Source: Acidobacteriota bacterium
Lineage (GTDB): Bacteria > Acidobacteriota > Terriglobia > Terriglobales > Acidobacteriaceae
Assembly (NCBI GenBank): GCA_016196065.1
Contig: JACPYL010000010.1
Span: forward strand, 434,001-498,000
Direction: 5' to 3'
DNA: 64,000 nucleotides
Shown here: in pieces, positions 18,698 through 28,331 of the stretch
Position numbering within the stretch: position 1 is the stretch's first letter
Layout: each line of letters opens with the position of its first letter
Translations under genes and position numbers: made by a program
The notes under the pieces: generated by a model
The model's database searches: none
What the model was told of the DNA's origin: nothing
What the model saw: only the letters and a program-made list of their open reading frames with translations

Positions 18698-21600
18698 TCA
18701 GTCCGCGGAGGCCTCAGTCGGCCTTTCAATCGGATTACCGATCTTCAGGCTCGAGAAACGCTGTGCCAATCGGTCGAACCACAGATAGACCACGGGCGTG
18801 GTGTAGAGCGTGAGCAGTTGGCTCACCAGCAATCCGCCAACGATCGTGATTCCCAGCGGATGACGTAACTCTGATCCGGTGCCGCCGCCGAGTGCAAGGG
18901 GCAGGCCTCCCAGCAGCGCAGCCATGGTGGTCATCATGATCGGACGAAAACGCAGCAGGCAAGCCTGAAAAATCGCTTCCTCCGGCGGCTTATGCTCGAC
19001 GCGTTCCGCCTCGAGCGCGAAGTCGATCATCATGATCGCGTTCTTCTTTACGATGCCGATCAGAAGAATGATGCCAATTAGCGCCACGACTCCCAGGTCA
19101 TTGCGAGTGAGGAATAGAGCGAGAATTGCTCCGACTCCTGCTGACGGCAACGTGGAAAGAATCGTAACCGGATGGATGTAGCTCTCATAGAGCACGCCCA
19201 GCACGATGTACACCGTGATGATCGCCGCCAGAATCAGCCACGGTTCAGAGGAGAGAGAGTTACGAAACGCTGCCGCAGTTCCTTGAAAGCTGGTGTGGAT
19301 GCTGGGAGGCAACTGAATCTTCTGCTCGGCCTCTTCGATCGCTTTGGTCGCCTCGCCCAGCGAAATTCCCGGAGCAAGATTGAAGGAAAGCGTGACCACG
19401 GGGAACTGTCCCTGATGGTTGATCGCCAGCGCCGTGTTAGTCGTCTCAAAGTGGCTGAAGGACGCAAGCGGAACCTGCTGCCCTCCGCTCGCATGCACGT
19501 AGATGTTCTTGAGCGAATCGGGGTTTTGCGAAAACTGCGGCCCGACTTCAAGAACCACGTGGTATTGATTCAACTGCGTAAAAATTGTGGAGACCTGCCG
19601 CTGTCCGAAGGCGTCGTAGAGCGCGTCGTCGATGGCCTGCGGCAGGATGCCGAGCCGGGAAGCGGTATCGCGATCAATCACCAGGTCGGCTTTGAGACCG
19701 CCATTCTGCTGGTCGGTGGCGACGTCGCGCATCGCCGGCAACTTGCGCAATTCTTCCACCAGTTTGGTCGCCCAAACCGAGAGCTCCTGTGCGTCGGCGT
19801 CTTCCATCGAGTATTGATACTGCGTGCGGCTCACGCGGTCTTCGACGGTGAGGTCTTGGAGCGGCTGCATATATAAGGTGATGCCGTTCACCTTGGCCAG
19901 TTCTGGTTGCAGTCTGCGGATAACTTCGGAAGCAGTAGTTTTGCGTTGATCGCGCGGTTTCAGGTTGATCTGAATGCGTCCGCTATTTGGAGTGGAGTTG
20001 ATACCGTCGATTCCGATGAACGAAGAAAGGCTGGCCACGTCAGGGTCTTTCATGATGACGGCCGCCAGTTCCTGCTGGCTCTTCCCCAGGGCGGTGAAGG
20101 AGACACTCTGCGGGCCTTCTGAAATACCGAGAATCGCGCCCGTATCCTGTACCGGGAAGAAACCCTTGGGCACAATGACGTACAGAAACAGCGTCAGGAC
20201 CAGCGTGCCCGCCGTCACCAGCAGTGTCGTGGTCTGGTGCCTGAGGACAAACTTCAACGTGCGTCCGTAAAATTCAATGACGCGGTTGTAATAACTTTCC
20301 GTCACTTTATAGAAGCGGCTCTGATGTGCGGGGTCGTGACGCTTGAGCAGCCTGGCGCTCATCATCGGCGTCAACGTCAGCGAGATCACTGCGGAAACAA
20401 GAATCGTAACTGCGAGGGTGACGGCGAACTCGCGAAAGAGTCTTCCCACAATGTCGCCCATGAACAGCAGTGGGATCAGCACTGCGATCAGCGAAACGGT
20501 CAGCGACACGATCGTGAATCCGATCTGCCCCGCGCCTTTCAATGCTGCATCGAGCGGCGACTCGCCCTGTTCCAGGTAGCGATCGATGTTTTCGATCATC
20601 ACGATGGCATCATCAACGACAAAGCCGGTCGAGATCGTGAGCGCCATCAGAGTCAAGTTGTTCAGGCTGTATCCCAGCACATACATGACCCCGAACGTGC
20701 CTACCAGAGACAGCGGCACGGCAACGCTTGGGATCACCGTCGCCGACAAGTTCCGCAGGAATAGAAAGATGACCATCACCACCAGTCCGATGGTGAGCAT
20801 CAATTCGAATTGCACATCCTTCACGGACGCTCGAATCGTTTCCGTCCGATCGGTGAGGATTTGAACTTTCACCGAAGCCGGTAACGACGACTGGAGTTGC
20901 GTCAACAGCGCTTTCACCCGGTCGGCAACGCTGATGATGTTGCTCCCGGGCTGGCGTTGGATGTTTACGATCACCGCGGGAGTCGTGTTCATCCACGCGG
21001 CTTGCTTTACGTTTTCTGCGCTGTCGACGGCTGAGGCGACATCGGAGAGTCGCACCGGCGCGCCATTCTTATAGGCGACAACCAGTCCGCTATATTGGCC
21101 GCTCGAATTGAGTTGGTCGTTGGCTCCAATCGTGAAGGACTGGCGTGGGCCGTCCAGCACGCCCTTGGCCTGGTTGACATTGGCGGCCGCTAGCGATGCT
21201 CGCAGGTCTTCGAGACTCATCCCATAGGACGCGAGCGCCGTTGGATTAGCCTGAATGCGCACGGCCGGCTTCTGACCGCCGCTGATTGAAACCAGTCCCA
21301 CGCCGGGAAGCTGAGAAATTTTCTGTGCCAACGCGGTGTCGGCGAGGTCCTCAACTTTTGACAGCGGCAACGTGTCTGAAGTCAAAGCCAGCGTAATGAT
21401 CGGCGAGTCAGCGGGATTTACCTTGCTGTAGATGGGCGGATTCGGCAGATCCCGTGGCAGGTATGTGGTCGCCGCATTGATGGCGGCCTGTACCTGCTGT
21501 TCTTCGATGTCGATGTTCTCGTTGAGATTGAACTGCAGAGTAATGATGGAACTTCCCAGGGAACTGGTGGAAGTCATCTGGCTCAGTCCCGGAACCTGGC

Positions 21601-21814
21601 CAAACTGCCGTTCAAGCGGCGCAGTAACGGATGATGCCATTACTTCCGGATCAGCGCCCGGATAAAACGTTACAACCTGGATGGTGGGATAGTCGACTTC
21701 GGGAAGCGCCGAAACGGGGAGCTGGAAATAGGCGACCAGCCCGACGAGAAGAAGCCCTACCATCAGCAAGGTGGTCGCGACCGGACGGAGGATGAATATT
21801 CGTGACGGGTTCAT
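18698..21814 (-). CDS. RND efflux pump inner-membrane transporter (MdtB-like)
   Basis: 1038 aa. It has the same fold and motifs as the next gene ([45 protein letters not shown]), clearly an in-tandem paralogue. Two adjacent non-identical RND subunits plus one fusion protein is the MdtABC arrangement, where the pump is a heterotrimer. Its ATG overlaps the stop of the fusion protein gene by 4 bp (ATGA), so the genes are translationally coupled. Confidence 0.95.
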   Translation of the reverse strand: MNPSRIFILRPVATTLLMVGLLLVGLVAYFQLPVSALPEVDYPTIQVVTFYPGADPEVMASSVTAPLERQFGQVPGLSQMTSTSSLGSSIITLQFNLNENIDIEEQQVQAAINAATTYLPRDLPNPPIYSKVNPADSPIITLALTSDTLPLSKVEDLADTALAQKISQLPGVGLVSISGGQKPAVRIQANPTALASYGMSLEDLRASLAAANVNQAKGVLDGPRQSFTIGANDQLNSSGQYSGLVVAYKNGAPVRLSDVASAVDSAENVKQAAWMNTTPAVIVNIQRQPGSNIISVADRVKALLTQLQSSLPASVKVQILTDRTETIRASVKDVQFELMLTIGLVVMVIFLFLRNLSATVIPSVAVPLSLVGTFGVMYVLGYSLNNLTLMALTISTGFVVDDAIVMIENIDRYLEQGESPLDAALKGAGQIGFTIVSLTVSLIAVLIPLLFMGDIVGRLFREFAVTLAVTILVSAVISLTLTPMMSARLLKRHDPAHQSRFYKVTESYYNRVIEFYGRTLKFVLRHQTTTLLVTAGTLVLTLFLYVIVPKGFFPVQDTGAILGISEGPQSVSFTALGKSQQELAAVIMKDPDVASLSSFIGIDGINSTPNSGRIQINLKPRDQRKTTASEVIRRLQPELAKVNGITLYMQPLQDLTVEDRVSRTQYQYSMEDADAQELSVWATKLVEELRKLPAMRDVATDQQNGGLKADLVIDRDTASRLGILPQAIDDALYDAFGQRQVSTIFTQLNQYHVVLEVGPQFSQNPDSLKNIYVHASGGQQVPLASFSHFETTNTALAINHQGQFPVVTLSFNLAPGISLGEATKAIEEAEQKIQLPPSIHTSFQGTAAAFRNSLSSEPWLILAAIITVYIVLGVLYESYIHPVTILSTLPSAGVGAILALFLTRNDLGVVALIGIILLIGIVKKNAIMMIDFALEAERVEHKPPEEAIFQACLLRFRPIMMTTMAALLGGLPLALGGGTGSELRHPLGITIVGGLLVSQLLTLYTTPVVYLWFDRLAQRFSSLKIGNPIERPTEASAD

Positions 21815-23046
21815 GGCGCTCCCGTGGGCGAAGACTGCGCGTTCCTGTTTCCTCCCCCCGTGGCGGCGTGCGGCGAGACCGTGCTGCCGGCCTTGAGTTT
21901 GTCCTGTCCGTCGATCACGACAACGTCGCCGGGCGCCAGTCCACTTGCAATGGACGCCACGTTGTTTTGCGTGAAGGAAACAGTCGTGGGCCGCACTTCG
22001 ACAGTCTTATCCTGTTTGACCACGAAGACGTAGCTGCCCTGCGGACCAGTCTGAATCGCCACCGATGGGATCACCGTCGTGTCTTTATGCGTTTCCAGCA
22101 GCAGTCGAATATTCACGAATTGGTTGGGCCAGAGAGCGTTGTCCTGATTGTCGAAAATCGCTTTCAATTTGCCGGTGCCGGTTGTCTGGTCAATCTGATT
22201 GTCGATGGTGAGCAGGGTGCCGGTCGCGAGCCTGGTCTGATCGTCGCGGCTGTAAGCCTCGACCGGAAGAGCTGCCTGACGCAGATGCTGGGCCACGGTG
22301 GGAAGGTTATCTTCGGGCAGTGTGAAGAGCACAGCAATCGGTCTCAGTTGAGTAATGACCAGCAATGGATTCGCATCGGAGGCATGCACCATGTTGCCGG
22401 CATCCACCAGCCGGAGTCCGATCCGGCCGCTGATCGGGGCCGTGATGTGAGAGTAGGTCAAGTTCAGCTTGGCGTTATCGATCTGTGCCTGATCCGCGCG
22501 AACCGTTCCTTCCAGTTGATTCGCAGCGGCTTTCTGCGTGTCGACCTGCTGCTGCGAGACTGCCCCTGATTGCTCCAGCAAATTCTTGAAGCGTTCGTAG
22601 TTGAGCTGAGCGTCCTTCAACTGCGCCTGATCACGAAATAAATTGGCTTGCGCCTGATCAAGCGCCGCCTGGTAAGGCCTCGGATCGATTACTGCCAGCA
22701 GATCGCCCTGGTTGACGTTCTGGCCTTCTTTGAAATTGATCTGCGAGAGCTGGCCGTCGACGCGGCTTTTCACACTCACGGTGTTCGAGGCCGTTACGCT
22801 GCCCAGCCCCTTGAGGTAGACGGGCACATCGCGACGCTCGGCGGTGGCAACGCCAACCGGCACGACCGCGGGAGCCGAAGCTCGTGCAGTACTCGTCTTG
22901 TTGGCATCGCTGCAGCCGAGTAGGACTGCTGTGACCGCGTAGACTGCGGCAATCGAAAGCGCGTACTTGAAAATTCCGTGCGTCCAAGCCTCGGTGCAGA
23001 ATCGGCTGTGCGGCATCGAAGGACTGTTCCGTATCCGTTTGCCCAC
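21811..23046 (-). CDS. RND periplasmic adaptor (membrane fusion protein, MdtA-like lipoprotein)
   Basis: 411 aa from a GTG at 23046 preceded by GGAGG about 11 bp upstream. The N-terminus carries a lipobox (TAVLLGC), so it should be anchored to the inner membrane as a lipoprotein. The lipoyl halves are [20 protein letters not shown] and [22 protein letters not shown]. They flank an alpha-hairpin of coiled coil ([26 protein letters not shown]). The beta-barrel and membrane-proximal domains follow. It bridges the MdtB/C-like pump to an outer-membrane channel. No TolC-type gene is in the window. Confidence 0.93.
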   Translation of the reverse strand: MGKRIRNSPSMPHSRFCTEAWTHGIFKYALSIAAVYAVTAVLLGCSDANKTSTARASAPAVVPVGVATAERRDVPVYLKGLGSVTASNTVSVKSRVDGQLSQINFKEGQNVNQGDLLAVIDPRPYQAALDQAQANLFRDQAQLKDAQLNYERFKNLLEQSGAVSQQQVDTQKAAANQLEGTVRADQAQIDNAKLNLTYSHITAPISGRIGLRLVDAGNMVHASDANPLLVITQLRPIAVLFTLPEDNLPTVAQHLRQAALPVEAYSRDDQTRLATGTLLTIDNQIDQTTGTGKLKAIFDNQDNALWPNQFVNIRLLLETHKDTTVIPSVAIQTGPQGSYVFVVKQDKTVEVRPTTVSFTQNNVASIASGLAPGDVVVIDGQDKLKAGSTVSPHAATGGGNRNAQSSPTGAP

Positions 23047-23349
23047 TATCTCTTGTTCCTCCGAGAAACCCAGTTCTCTTTAATTAATCATTTGTACTCC
23101 CATTGGACGCAATAAAGCACACTCCGGTTGCGGATTAAGCCAACGTTTACATGAATTTACATTTGGAAGAGGCGAACTAGCATTTTCCTCGCGGACCAGC
23201 TTCTATTGCGGGGGCTCGCGATCCGCTTCGGGAGGCAGAATTTAGGCCACGCGAGGGCCGCGTGTGATGACGGAGGGGCGGCATTCCTGCCGCCCCTCTA
23301 TTTTTCCTTGCCCGTTTTGCCTACAGGTCATACTTGTCGACGCACGTGT
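23047..23349. other. Intergenic region upstream of the RND operon
   Basis: 303 bp between the adaptor gene start and the 3' end of the next minus-strand gene. It must hold the RND operon promoter, but I see no convincing -35/-10 pair. The only clear element is the strong hairpin at 23273-23298, listed separately. No coding potential is seen. Confidence 0.5.
23273..23305 (+). terminator. GC-rich hairpin followed by a U-tract
   Basis: An 11-bp perfect stem (GAGGGGCGGCA paired with TGCCGCCCCTC) closed by TTCC, then TATTTTT on the plus strand. It has intrinsic-terminator form, but both flanking genes run on the minus strand. It may therefore stop antisense transcription or be a dispersed repeat. 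Confidence 0.55.
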
Positions 23350-24942
23350 TCAACGTGCTCTAACCTTCGCAATATTCGAGTAGAGCGAGTTGCCCGCGGC
23401 ATTCGATGCGCGCACGCGATAGCGATAGACTGCCTTCGACGTTACGGTTGAGTCCGCCCACGAAGTCGCCGTGGCATCAAGCTGGGCGACCGGGACAAAC
23501 TTCGTGCACGCACCTCCTCGACAACGTTCGACACCGATCGAGGTTGCATCCGACGCGGTGTTCGTCCATGTCAGGTCAATGCGAGCCGCAGTGGTGGAGG
23601 TTGCGACCAGGTTCGTGGGTGCTGACGGTGCGCCGGGCAATTGCCAGCAGCTGATGAATGCGTCGTACCCTCCGGTGGAACAGACGCTGCCGTTCGGAAG
23701 GGCCGCGGCCCAGACCGTGGCCAGTTTTGAGAACGCTTCCCAGAGCAGAGTTCCATTCGTGCTGTAGCCGGCCGTCACTCCCGGAATGTATCCGCCCGGA
23801 AGGTTCGGCCCGCCAGGTCCCGTCACGACGGTGGTTCCATTTGCAAGCACCAACACGCTCTGCGGAATCTCGTCTGTGTTGAGCCCGCCGTCACGGACCG
23901 CTTCCCAGCGAACCGCTCCGGTGGTCTCGAAGGCCACGGTGTACCAGTCGAGAAATCCGCGATTCGCCATGCCGGTCGCGACCAGGCTGCCGTCGGGCGC
24001 GATGGCCATCCGCAGGCCGGAGGCAAAGGTGCCGTCAACTGGCATCTTGTCCTTGCGCCATAAGCGCGCTCCGGTCGCTCGGTTATACGCGACGACCCTG
24101 AGGTTGTATTTCATCTTCGGTGTTCCCGGGTCGGTTACACCGGTACCAGTTACATACACGCGCGTGGCGTCCACTACGACATCGTTGGCACCGGTACCCT
24201 CAGGAGCGGCCACTTGCCATCGGCGATTGCCTGTCGTCGTGTCATAGACACTTGTGATCCAGATCGCGCCGCCTGAGACTGAGCCCGAAGCGGCCACATC
24301 GGCTCCATCGGGGCTTAGCGCCAAAGAGGTGGCGAACGCGTAGCCACTGATCGCCACATCCTGTTGCGACCACAGCAAGGCGCCGGTGGGGCTGTACTTC
24401 TGGACGAACATGCCGCTTCCAACGGCGCTCCAAGCTACGTATTCGTTGCCCGCCGAGTCAACCACGAGTCGAGCAATGGAGGGGTAGAACGGCGCGGAGA
24501 GATCGACTCGCCACAGAAATGTTCCGTTCGCAGAATAGCGGACCATCGCGCCGAGAATGGGGCGGCCGTGAGAATCGATATTCTGACCGGTGGCGACAAA
24601 ATCGCCGTTGGGCGCAGCAGCTACCCAGCCGCCGACGAATGTACCCGACGCCGGAGAAACGGTGCTCTGCCAGCGCAGTGTTCCGTCCGCGGTGTAAGAC
24701 GTGACCGCGAGATTACGCCCGCCCGACGGTCCTGAAACGATCGCAACGTTCCCCGCCAAATCGGTAGCGACGCGGCTCGCCTGCCCTGCAGAGTCGTTGC
24801 CCGCTGATAGACCGCCTGCCGTCCACAGTACGGGCGGGTTGGTGACTGCACTCACTGTGATGCTGGCCAATAGGAAAAATGTGAAGAGGAAGATAACTAG
24901 TCCAGAAATTTTCTGGCACTTCGTACAAAAATTGCGCTGCAT
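23350..24942 (-). CDS. Secreted PQQ-like beta-propeller protein with C-terminal fibronectin type III domain
   Basis: 530 aa. N-terminal hydrophobic export signal (ISGLVIFLFTFFLLASITVSA). Residues about 40-430 contain repeated blades of the form YS-x-NGT-x-LW-x, for example MVRYSANGTFLWRVDLS, KYSPTGALLWSQQD, YDTTTGNRRWQVAAPEG and YNRATGARLWRKD, as in PQQ-dehydrogenase-like propellers. No catalytic residues of dehydrogenases are apparent. The C-terminal 90 residues form an Fn3 domain (APSAPTNLVATSTTAARIDLTWTNT ... YRVRASNAAGNS). It follows the PD40 gene by 95 bp and could share its transcript. Role unknown, probably an extracellular or surface protein. Confidence 0.8.
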   Translation of the reverse strand: MQRNFCTKCQKISGLVIFLFTFFLLASITVSAVTNPPVLWTAGGLSAGNDSAGQASRVATDLAGNVAIVSGPSGGRNLAVTSYTADGTLRWQSTVSPASGTFVGGWVAAAPNGDFVATGQNIDSHGRPILGAMVRYSANGTFLWRVDLSAPFYPSIARLVVDSAGNEYVAWSAVGSGMFVQKYSPTGALLWSQQDVAISGYAFATSLALSPDGADVAASGSVSGGAIWITSVYDTTTGNRRWQVAAPEGTGANDVVVDATRVYVTGTGVTDPGTPKMKYNLRVVAYNRATGARLWRKDKMPVDGTFASGLRMAIAPDGSLVATGMANRGFLDWYTVAFETTGAVRWEAVRDGGLNTDEIPQSVLVLANGTTVVTGPGGPNLPGGYIPGVTAGYSTNGTLLWEAFSKLATVWAAALPNGSVCSTGGYDAFISCWQLPGAPSAPTNLVATSTTAARIDLTWTNTASDATSIGVERCRGGACTKFVPVAQLDATATSWADSTVTSKAVYRYRVRASNAAGNSLYSNIAKVRAR

Positions 24943-24997
24943 GTAAATCCCCCGGGGAAAGTAGTCTTGCTTCTTGTTTGCTGCGTTCTGTTGTGCA

Positions 24998-25025
24998 CGG
25001 GGAGCGGTCTTCCGACTGCTCCCCG
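24998..25025 (-). terminator. Hairpin after the PD40 gene
   Basis: CGGGGAGC and GCTCCCCG form an 8-bp stem, extended inside by GTC/GAC around a GGAA loop. It lies in the 95-bp gap between two minus-strand genes, 13 bp past the stop of the PD40 gene. No U-tract follows, so it could be an attenuating or RNA-stabilising hairpin. Confidence 0.5.
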
Positions 25026-25037
25026 AATAGGGTCGGT

Positions 25038-26348
25038 CTATTTGGTGACGGTCTTGGTCAGCAGGCTCTTTGCTGGATCAAATGTGAAGCCCTGTTTCGC
25101 CAGCCCAGTTACCTTGAGCGTGTATGTTCCGTGCGGACCCTTCAGTTGGAAATCCGCCAGGCCGTTGATGTTGGTCGTGCCCTGGGCGGTTTGTGTGCTG
25201 CCGCCCGGTAGCGTCCATTGGATGCTTACCAGCACATCGGGTACCAATGCTTTGAGTTCGTTTTTCACGCGGACCTTGCCGTGAAGTTCAATCCCAGCGT
25301 TGTCCCGTTTGGCGCTGAACAGGATTCCTTTCGAGCGCAGGCAATTGACTTTGCAGGCGCCCACTCCAGCCTGCTTAGCCCAATTCGGATCGGTCGACTT
25401 GCCGTTGAAGGTGAGTTGCTGGATTGCCACTGGCGCTTCGAGACTGGCAAGAGGCGGCAGTTGAGTGGGCGCAGGCATCGTGAAGATATTGGTTTCGCCA
25501 CAGCATCCGCCGTTGCGGGTGCTGGAGAAAATGATGAGCGTGCCATCCGGAGAGAAAGATGGCCACATGTCGTACACAGTTGGATCCGGGTTGAGGTTGG
25601 TTGCGCCAGTTCCGTCACTGTTCATCGCCCAGACTTGCCAATTCGCGCAGCAAGGATTGTTGAACTGCGACATGAACGTAATCATGGCGCTGTCCGGCGA
25701 CCAGTTGGGACTGCGATTCTCTTCGTCCATCACGACGAGTACCGCTTCGCCGCTGCCATCGGGATTTACGGTCACGATCTGCCAGGTAGTGAACGCTCCG
25801 CCCTCACGAACTCCGGCAAAGGCAATTCTCTTTCCGTCCGGTGACCATGCCGGCTCGATTTCGTCGTAGTCGGAGTTGGTGATATTCACGTCCGAAGAGC
25901 CGTCGACCGCCACCACAAAAATATCGAACTGGATCGACATGACGATTCCGGGTACGTAGCGCACTAATGCGAGCCTGGTGCTGTCGGCCGACCATGTGGG
26001 ACCGAACTCGACGCCGGTAAACGTCGAGAACTTAGCCTGCCCGGTGCCGTCGGGATTCATGATCCATACGCCCGGTGTGATGAAGTCGGTAACGACGTAG
26101 GCGATTTTGGAGCCGTCGGGCGCCCATGTGGGTGCGAGTTCGTTGATGCCCGGAGTATTGGTTAGATCGACTTGATTGCTTCCGTCCGCATCCATCACCC
26201 AGATGTCCGTAGTGTTGTCCGGCATGTTGACGACGTAAACGATTTTTCCGTTAGGGCCTGTTGCGGCGAGAGAAGGGCTTGAGACTGCAAATAGCAGCGC
26301 GAGGCAGAGTAGGGTCGCGGCTAGCCATCGTGGAACCTGGGTGTGCAT
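25038..26348 (-). CDS. TolB-like PD40 beta-propeller protein with C-terminal Ig-like domain, secreted
   Basis: 436 aa. Signal peptide (WLAATLLCLALLFAVSSPSLAA). Residues about 30-330 carry PD40 repeats: IWVMDADGSNQVDLTNTPGINELAPTW, then SPDGSKIAYV-like blades repeated about six times (PTWSADSTRLALV, EPAWSPDGKRIAFA, SPNWSPDSAMITFM, WPSFSPDGTLIIFSS). The last 100 residues form a small beta-domain (VLVSIQWTLPGGSTQTAQGTTNINGLADFQLKGPHGTYTLKVTGL) like carboxypeptidase-regulatory or bacterial Ig folds. The gene has an unusually long predicted leader of about 218 nt with strong secondary structure and a promoter-like site shared with the nearby sigma-factor gene (see separate entries). Confidence 0.85.
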   Translation of the reverse strand: MHTQVPRWLAATLLCLALLFAVSSPSLAATGPNGKIVYVVNMPDNTTDIWVMDADGSNQVDLTNTPGINELAPTWAPDGSKIAYVVTDFITPGVWIMNPDGTGQAKFSTFTGVEFGPTWSADSTRLALVRYVPGIVMSIQFDIFVVAVDGSSDVNITNSDYDEIEPAWSPDGKRIAFAGVREGGAFTTWQIVTVNPDGSGEAVLVVMDEENRSPNWSPDSAMITFMSQFNNPCCANWQVWAMNSDGTGATNLNPDPTVYDMWPSFSPDGTLIIFSSTRNGGCCGETNIFTMPAPTQLPPLASLEAPVAIQQLTFNGKSTDPNWAKQAGVGACKVNCLRSKGILFSAKRDNAGIELHGKVRVKNELKALVPDVLVSIQWTLPGGSTQTAQGTTNINGLADFQLKGPHGTYTLKVTGLAKQGFTFDPAKSLLTKTVTK

Positions 26349-26386
26349 GAGAAACCTCTCAAAATGAAGTTTGTATCGTGACTGCT

Positions 26387-26518
26387 AGAGGTGGGTAGGT
26401 CGGTATTCTCGTGGACGAGCGCCTCTCGGTGCAGTGACGGCGATCACAGCTGGCGGTGATCCCAAGGCCGAGGCGATCGCCGAATGCTTCCCCTGGGAAA
26501 GAGCCTCTACCCACCTCT
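26387..26518 (-). promoter_or_regulatory. Candidate structured leader RNA of the PD40 gene
   Basis: In the transcript direction the element opens with AGAGGTGGGTAG (26518 to 26507) and closes with the perfectly complementary CTACCCACCTCT (26398 to 26387), a 12-bp stem around about 108 nt. Inside are further helices: CTTTCC/GGGAAG, GATCAC/GTGATC and CTCGT/ACGAG. The closing stem ends 38 nt before the start codon. The layout (closing stem, several inner hairpins, position in a long 5' leader) resembles a riboswitch or other cis-regulatory RNA. I cannot match it to a known class. Confidence 0.45.
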
Positions 26519-26547
26519 GAGTCCAGGCCCTCCCCAGTGGAGAAGCA

Positions 26548-26567
26548 CAGTAGAGCCAGCTCTACTG
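26548..26567 (-). promoter_or_regulatory. Hairpin at the predicted transcript 5' end
   Basis: CAGTAGAGC and GCTCTACTG pair over 9 bp with two bases between (fewer pairs in practice). It begins about 6-11 bp after the -10-like element at 26573-26578, so it would form at the extreme 5' end of the PD40 messenger. Such 5' hairpins often protect RNA from decay. It might also be a protein-binding palindrome at the promoter. Confidence 0.4.
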
Positions 26568-26572
26568 ATAAG

Positions 26573-26602
26573 TAAGACAACGAGCCAGTCGGTTGGGGAA
26601 CA
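26573..26602 (-). promoter_or_regulatory. Predicted ECF-type promoter, PD40 gene
   Basis: On the minus strand: TGTTCCCC, a 16-bp spacer, then GTCTTA. It matches four other sites in this island (28288-28317, 31448-31477, 31595-31623, 36960-36989). It faces the PD40 gene whose start is about 220 bp away, implying a long leader. Confidence 0.6.
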
Positions 26603-26653
26603 CATTCCGTGGACTAGATCGTTCTCGAGTGGGCCGTTTGACAGGGTGATTTC

Positions 26654-26697
26654 AAAAAAAATGAGCGACGATTCCTTCTCCGAAGGGACCGTCGCTC
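26654..26697 (-). terminator. Intrinsic terminator of the DUF4382 gene
   Basis: On the minus strand the stem GAGCGACG/CGTCGCTC, with an inner CCTTC/GAAGG helix, is followed by ATTTTTTTT. It lies 34 bp after the stop of the DUF4382 gene and isolates it from the PD40 promoter further on. Confidence 0.85.
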
Positions 26698-26730
26698 TTC
26701 CAGGAGTTTCTGTCTGGCTACATCTACCCT

Positions 26731-28152
26731 CTACGGGGTAATACGGCGTGCGATCATGTTGAACTTGCTGCCGGTGAAGAACAGCAAGCCTCGGACACGC
26801 ACGGCGTCACCGTTGGTCAGCGTGTGCGGCAAGTTGTGAAGGTCCGTTCCCGGCTGCCAGTAAATCGTGGCCGTGGTCGAACCGGAGAATGTGGCAAATG
26901 CCGAGTCAGCGGCCACCGTAAGAGTGAACGTTGTGGGAGCCGTCCCCGACAATCCAGACACGGTGCCCGAAAGCGATTGCTGTTGCAGTGTGACTTTTTC
27001 CGCGAGCAGCGAGTCGCCGCTGATCGAATTGTGGCTTTCGATTTCGATGCGCTGTCCGGCGTGGACCGTGGAAGCATCGAAGGGGAAGTTCGGTGGAGAG
27101 GGCAATCCACCAATCCCGCTGGTATCGATATTGCCTTTGCCCACCTTGTAACCTGCGCCGGTGACGTCGGCAGTGAAAGTGGATCCTGTCTTGGTGTCGT
27201 CCATGCCGCTACCAGAACCGTCGTCGGCAGTGAAGGTCAATTGCGTTGCTGGAGCCCCGGTGACTTGTGAAATGAGGCCTTCGACTTCCGCTCCGCCAAT
27301 GTCTTCTACGCCTTCAACTTCCTTGGCATAAAGAGATCCATCAGTTCGGGTCACACCTTCGACCGTCACGACTGTGTTCGCCATGGTGGCAAGGGTTGCG
27401 CCATCGTTGAATTGGGTATTGGCGTCGGTGGCAAACGTGAGAGTGGTTCCCGTGGTGCCGAGCGCCAGAACGAAGGTTGTTCCAGTGACGCTGCTCACGG
27501 TACCCGTGATGTCCTCGAGTTCGCCATTTTCGAACTCCTGCTCGCCCTGCGCGGCCACTGTGGAAGCCGTCAAGTTGAACGAAGAGGCGCTGATGTTGAC
27601 TCCGGTTACGTTGCCTTGTCCATCGAAGGTCAGTGAGTTGGTCACATTCAGGTCGATGTTCACGACCGGCGCGCTTGCACCCACCGTGAACGCAGGACTG
27701 AAATTGACGGTGACGGGCTGATTGAATGCCGGCTGTAATTTGACGATCTGTCCCAGGTTATTGATGAACACCACCTCGGGACTGGCAACCGTCAGAGTCG
27801 CGCTGGCGTAGCTGCCTTGCGGAACCTTCAGCAACGCGAGCGGTTCGTTGGTGCCGGAGAGGTGAGTGAGTTCGAGCCGCTTGGTAGTCGACAACACGGT
27901 CACAGCAGCCCCCGTTGTCGGGGTCAGTTTGATTGGGCCGACGGTTACTTCGAAGACGAGGACGCGATCCGCGGGAGCATCGCCCATCTTGATTTGCGCA
28001 GCCGTTGTGCCGGTTCCACCGCCACCGCCTCCACCACCGCCTGTCGTGCTGCTTGCACCGCCTCCACAGCCGACTGCTATGAGTAAGCCTGCCAACAGCA
28101 ACGAGATGATTGCGCCACCGTACCAGCCATTGCGAGACCTAAGGGACAGCAT
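26731..28152 (-). CDS. Lipoprotein with DUF4382 and DUF5666 domains
   Basis: 473 aa from the ATG at 28152, chosen because GGAGG lies 5 bp upstream. A longer frame from 28206 lacks a ribosome site. The N-terminus is a lipoprotein signal (IISLLLAGLLIAVGC) followed by a Gly-rich linker with nine Gly in a row. The DUF4382 domain covers residues about 50-185 (IKMGDAPADRVLVFEVTVGPIKLTP, LKVPQGSYASATLTV). Two or more DUF5666-like beta-barrel repeats follow (ITGTVSSVTGTTFVLALGTTGTTLTFATDANTQF ... GDAVRVRGLLFFTGSKFNMIARRI). These are surface or periplasmic beta proteins of unknown function. The predicted promoter matches the local ECF motif. Confidence 0.85.
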   Translation of the reverse strand: MLSLRSRNGWYGGAIISLLLAGLLIAVGCGGGASSTTGGGGGGGGGTGTTAAQIKMGDAPADRVLVFEVTVGPIKLTPTTGAAVTVLSTTKRLELTHLSGTNEPLALLKVPQGSYASATLTVASPEVVFINNLGQIVKLQPAFNQPVTVNFSPAFTVGASAPVVNIDLNVTNSLTFDGQGNVTGVNISASSFNLTASTVAAQGEQEFENGELEDITGTVSSVTGTTFVLALGTTGTTLTFATDANTQFNDGATLATMANTVVTVEGVTRTDGSLYAKEVEGVEDIGGAEVEGLISQVTGAPATQLTFTADDGSGSGMDDTKTGSTFTADVTGAGYKVGKGNIDTSGIGGLPSPPNFPFDASTVHAGQRIEIESHNSISGDSLLAEKVTLQQQSLSGTVSGLSGTAPTTFTLTVAADSAFATFSGSTTATIYWQPGTDLHNLPHTLTNGDAVRVRGLLFFTGSKFNMIARRITP

Positions 28153-28165
28153 ATTTCCTCCAAAT

Positions 28166-28182
28166 TCACGGTTTCCCCGTGA
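28166..28182 (-). promoter_or_regulatory. Hairpin just before the ribosome site of the DUF4382 gene
   Basis: TCACGG and CCGTGA pair around a five-base loop, ending 4 bp before the GGAGG ribosome site. It could modulate translation initiation. Small, so the support is modest. Confidence 0.35.
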
Positions 28183-28287
28183 GGACTTTCGGCTCCCGAT
28201 GGCCATGTTCGAAGCGCCATGAGGTGGGTTACGAAGAGGATTCGTTGATCAATCCCCGGCGAGGTACCGAAAGAACCTACTGGTGAG

Positions 28288-28317
28288 TGGGACAACCGTA
28301 GGGAGCGCTGCGGAACA
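28288..28317 (-). promoter_or_regulatory. Predicted ECF-type promoter, DUF4382 gene
   Basis: On the minus strand: TGTTCCGC, a 16-bp spacer, then GTCCCA. The -35-like box is identical to those of the sigma-factor and repeat-protein genes. The -10-like box keeps GTC and the final A. It lies about 136 bp upstream of the start codon in the correct orientation. Confidence 0.55.
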
Positions 28318-28331
28318 GGAATCCGAGGTGG

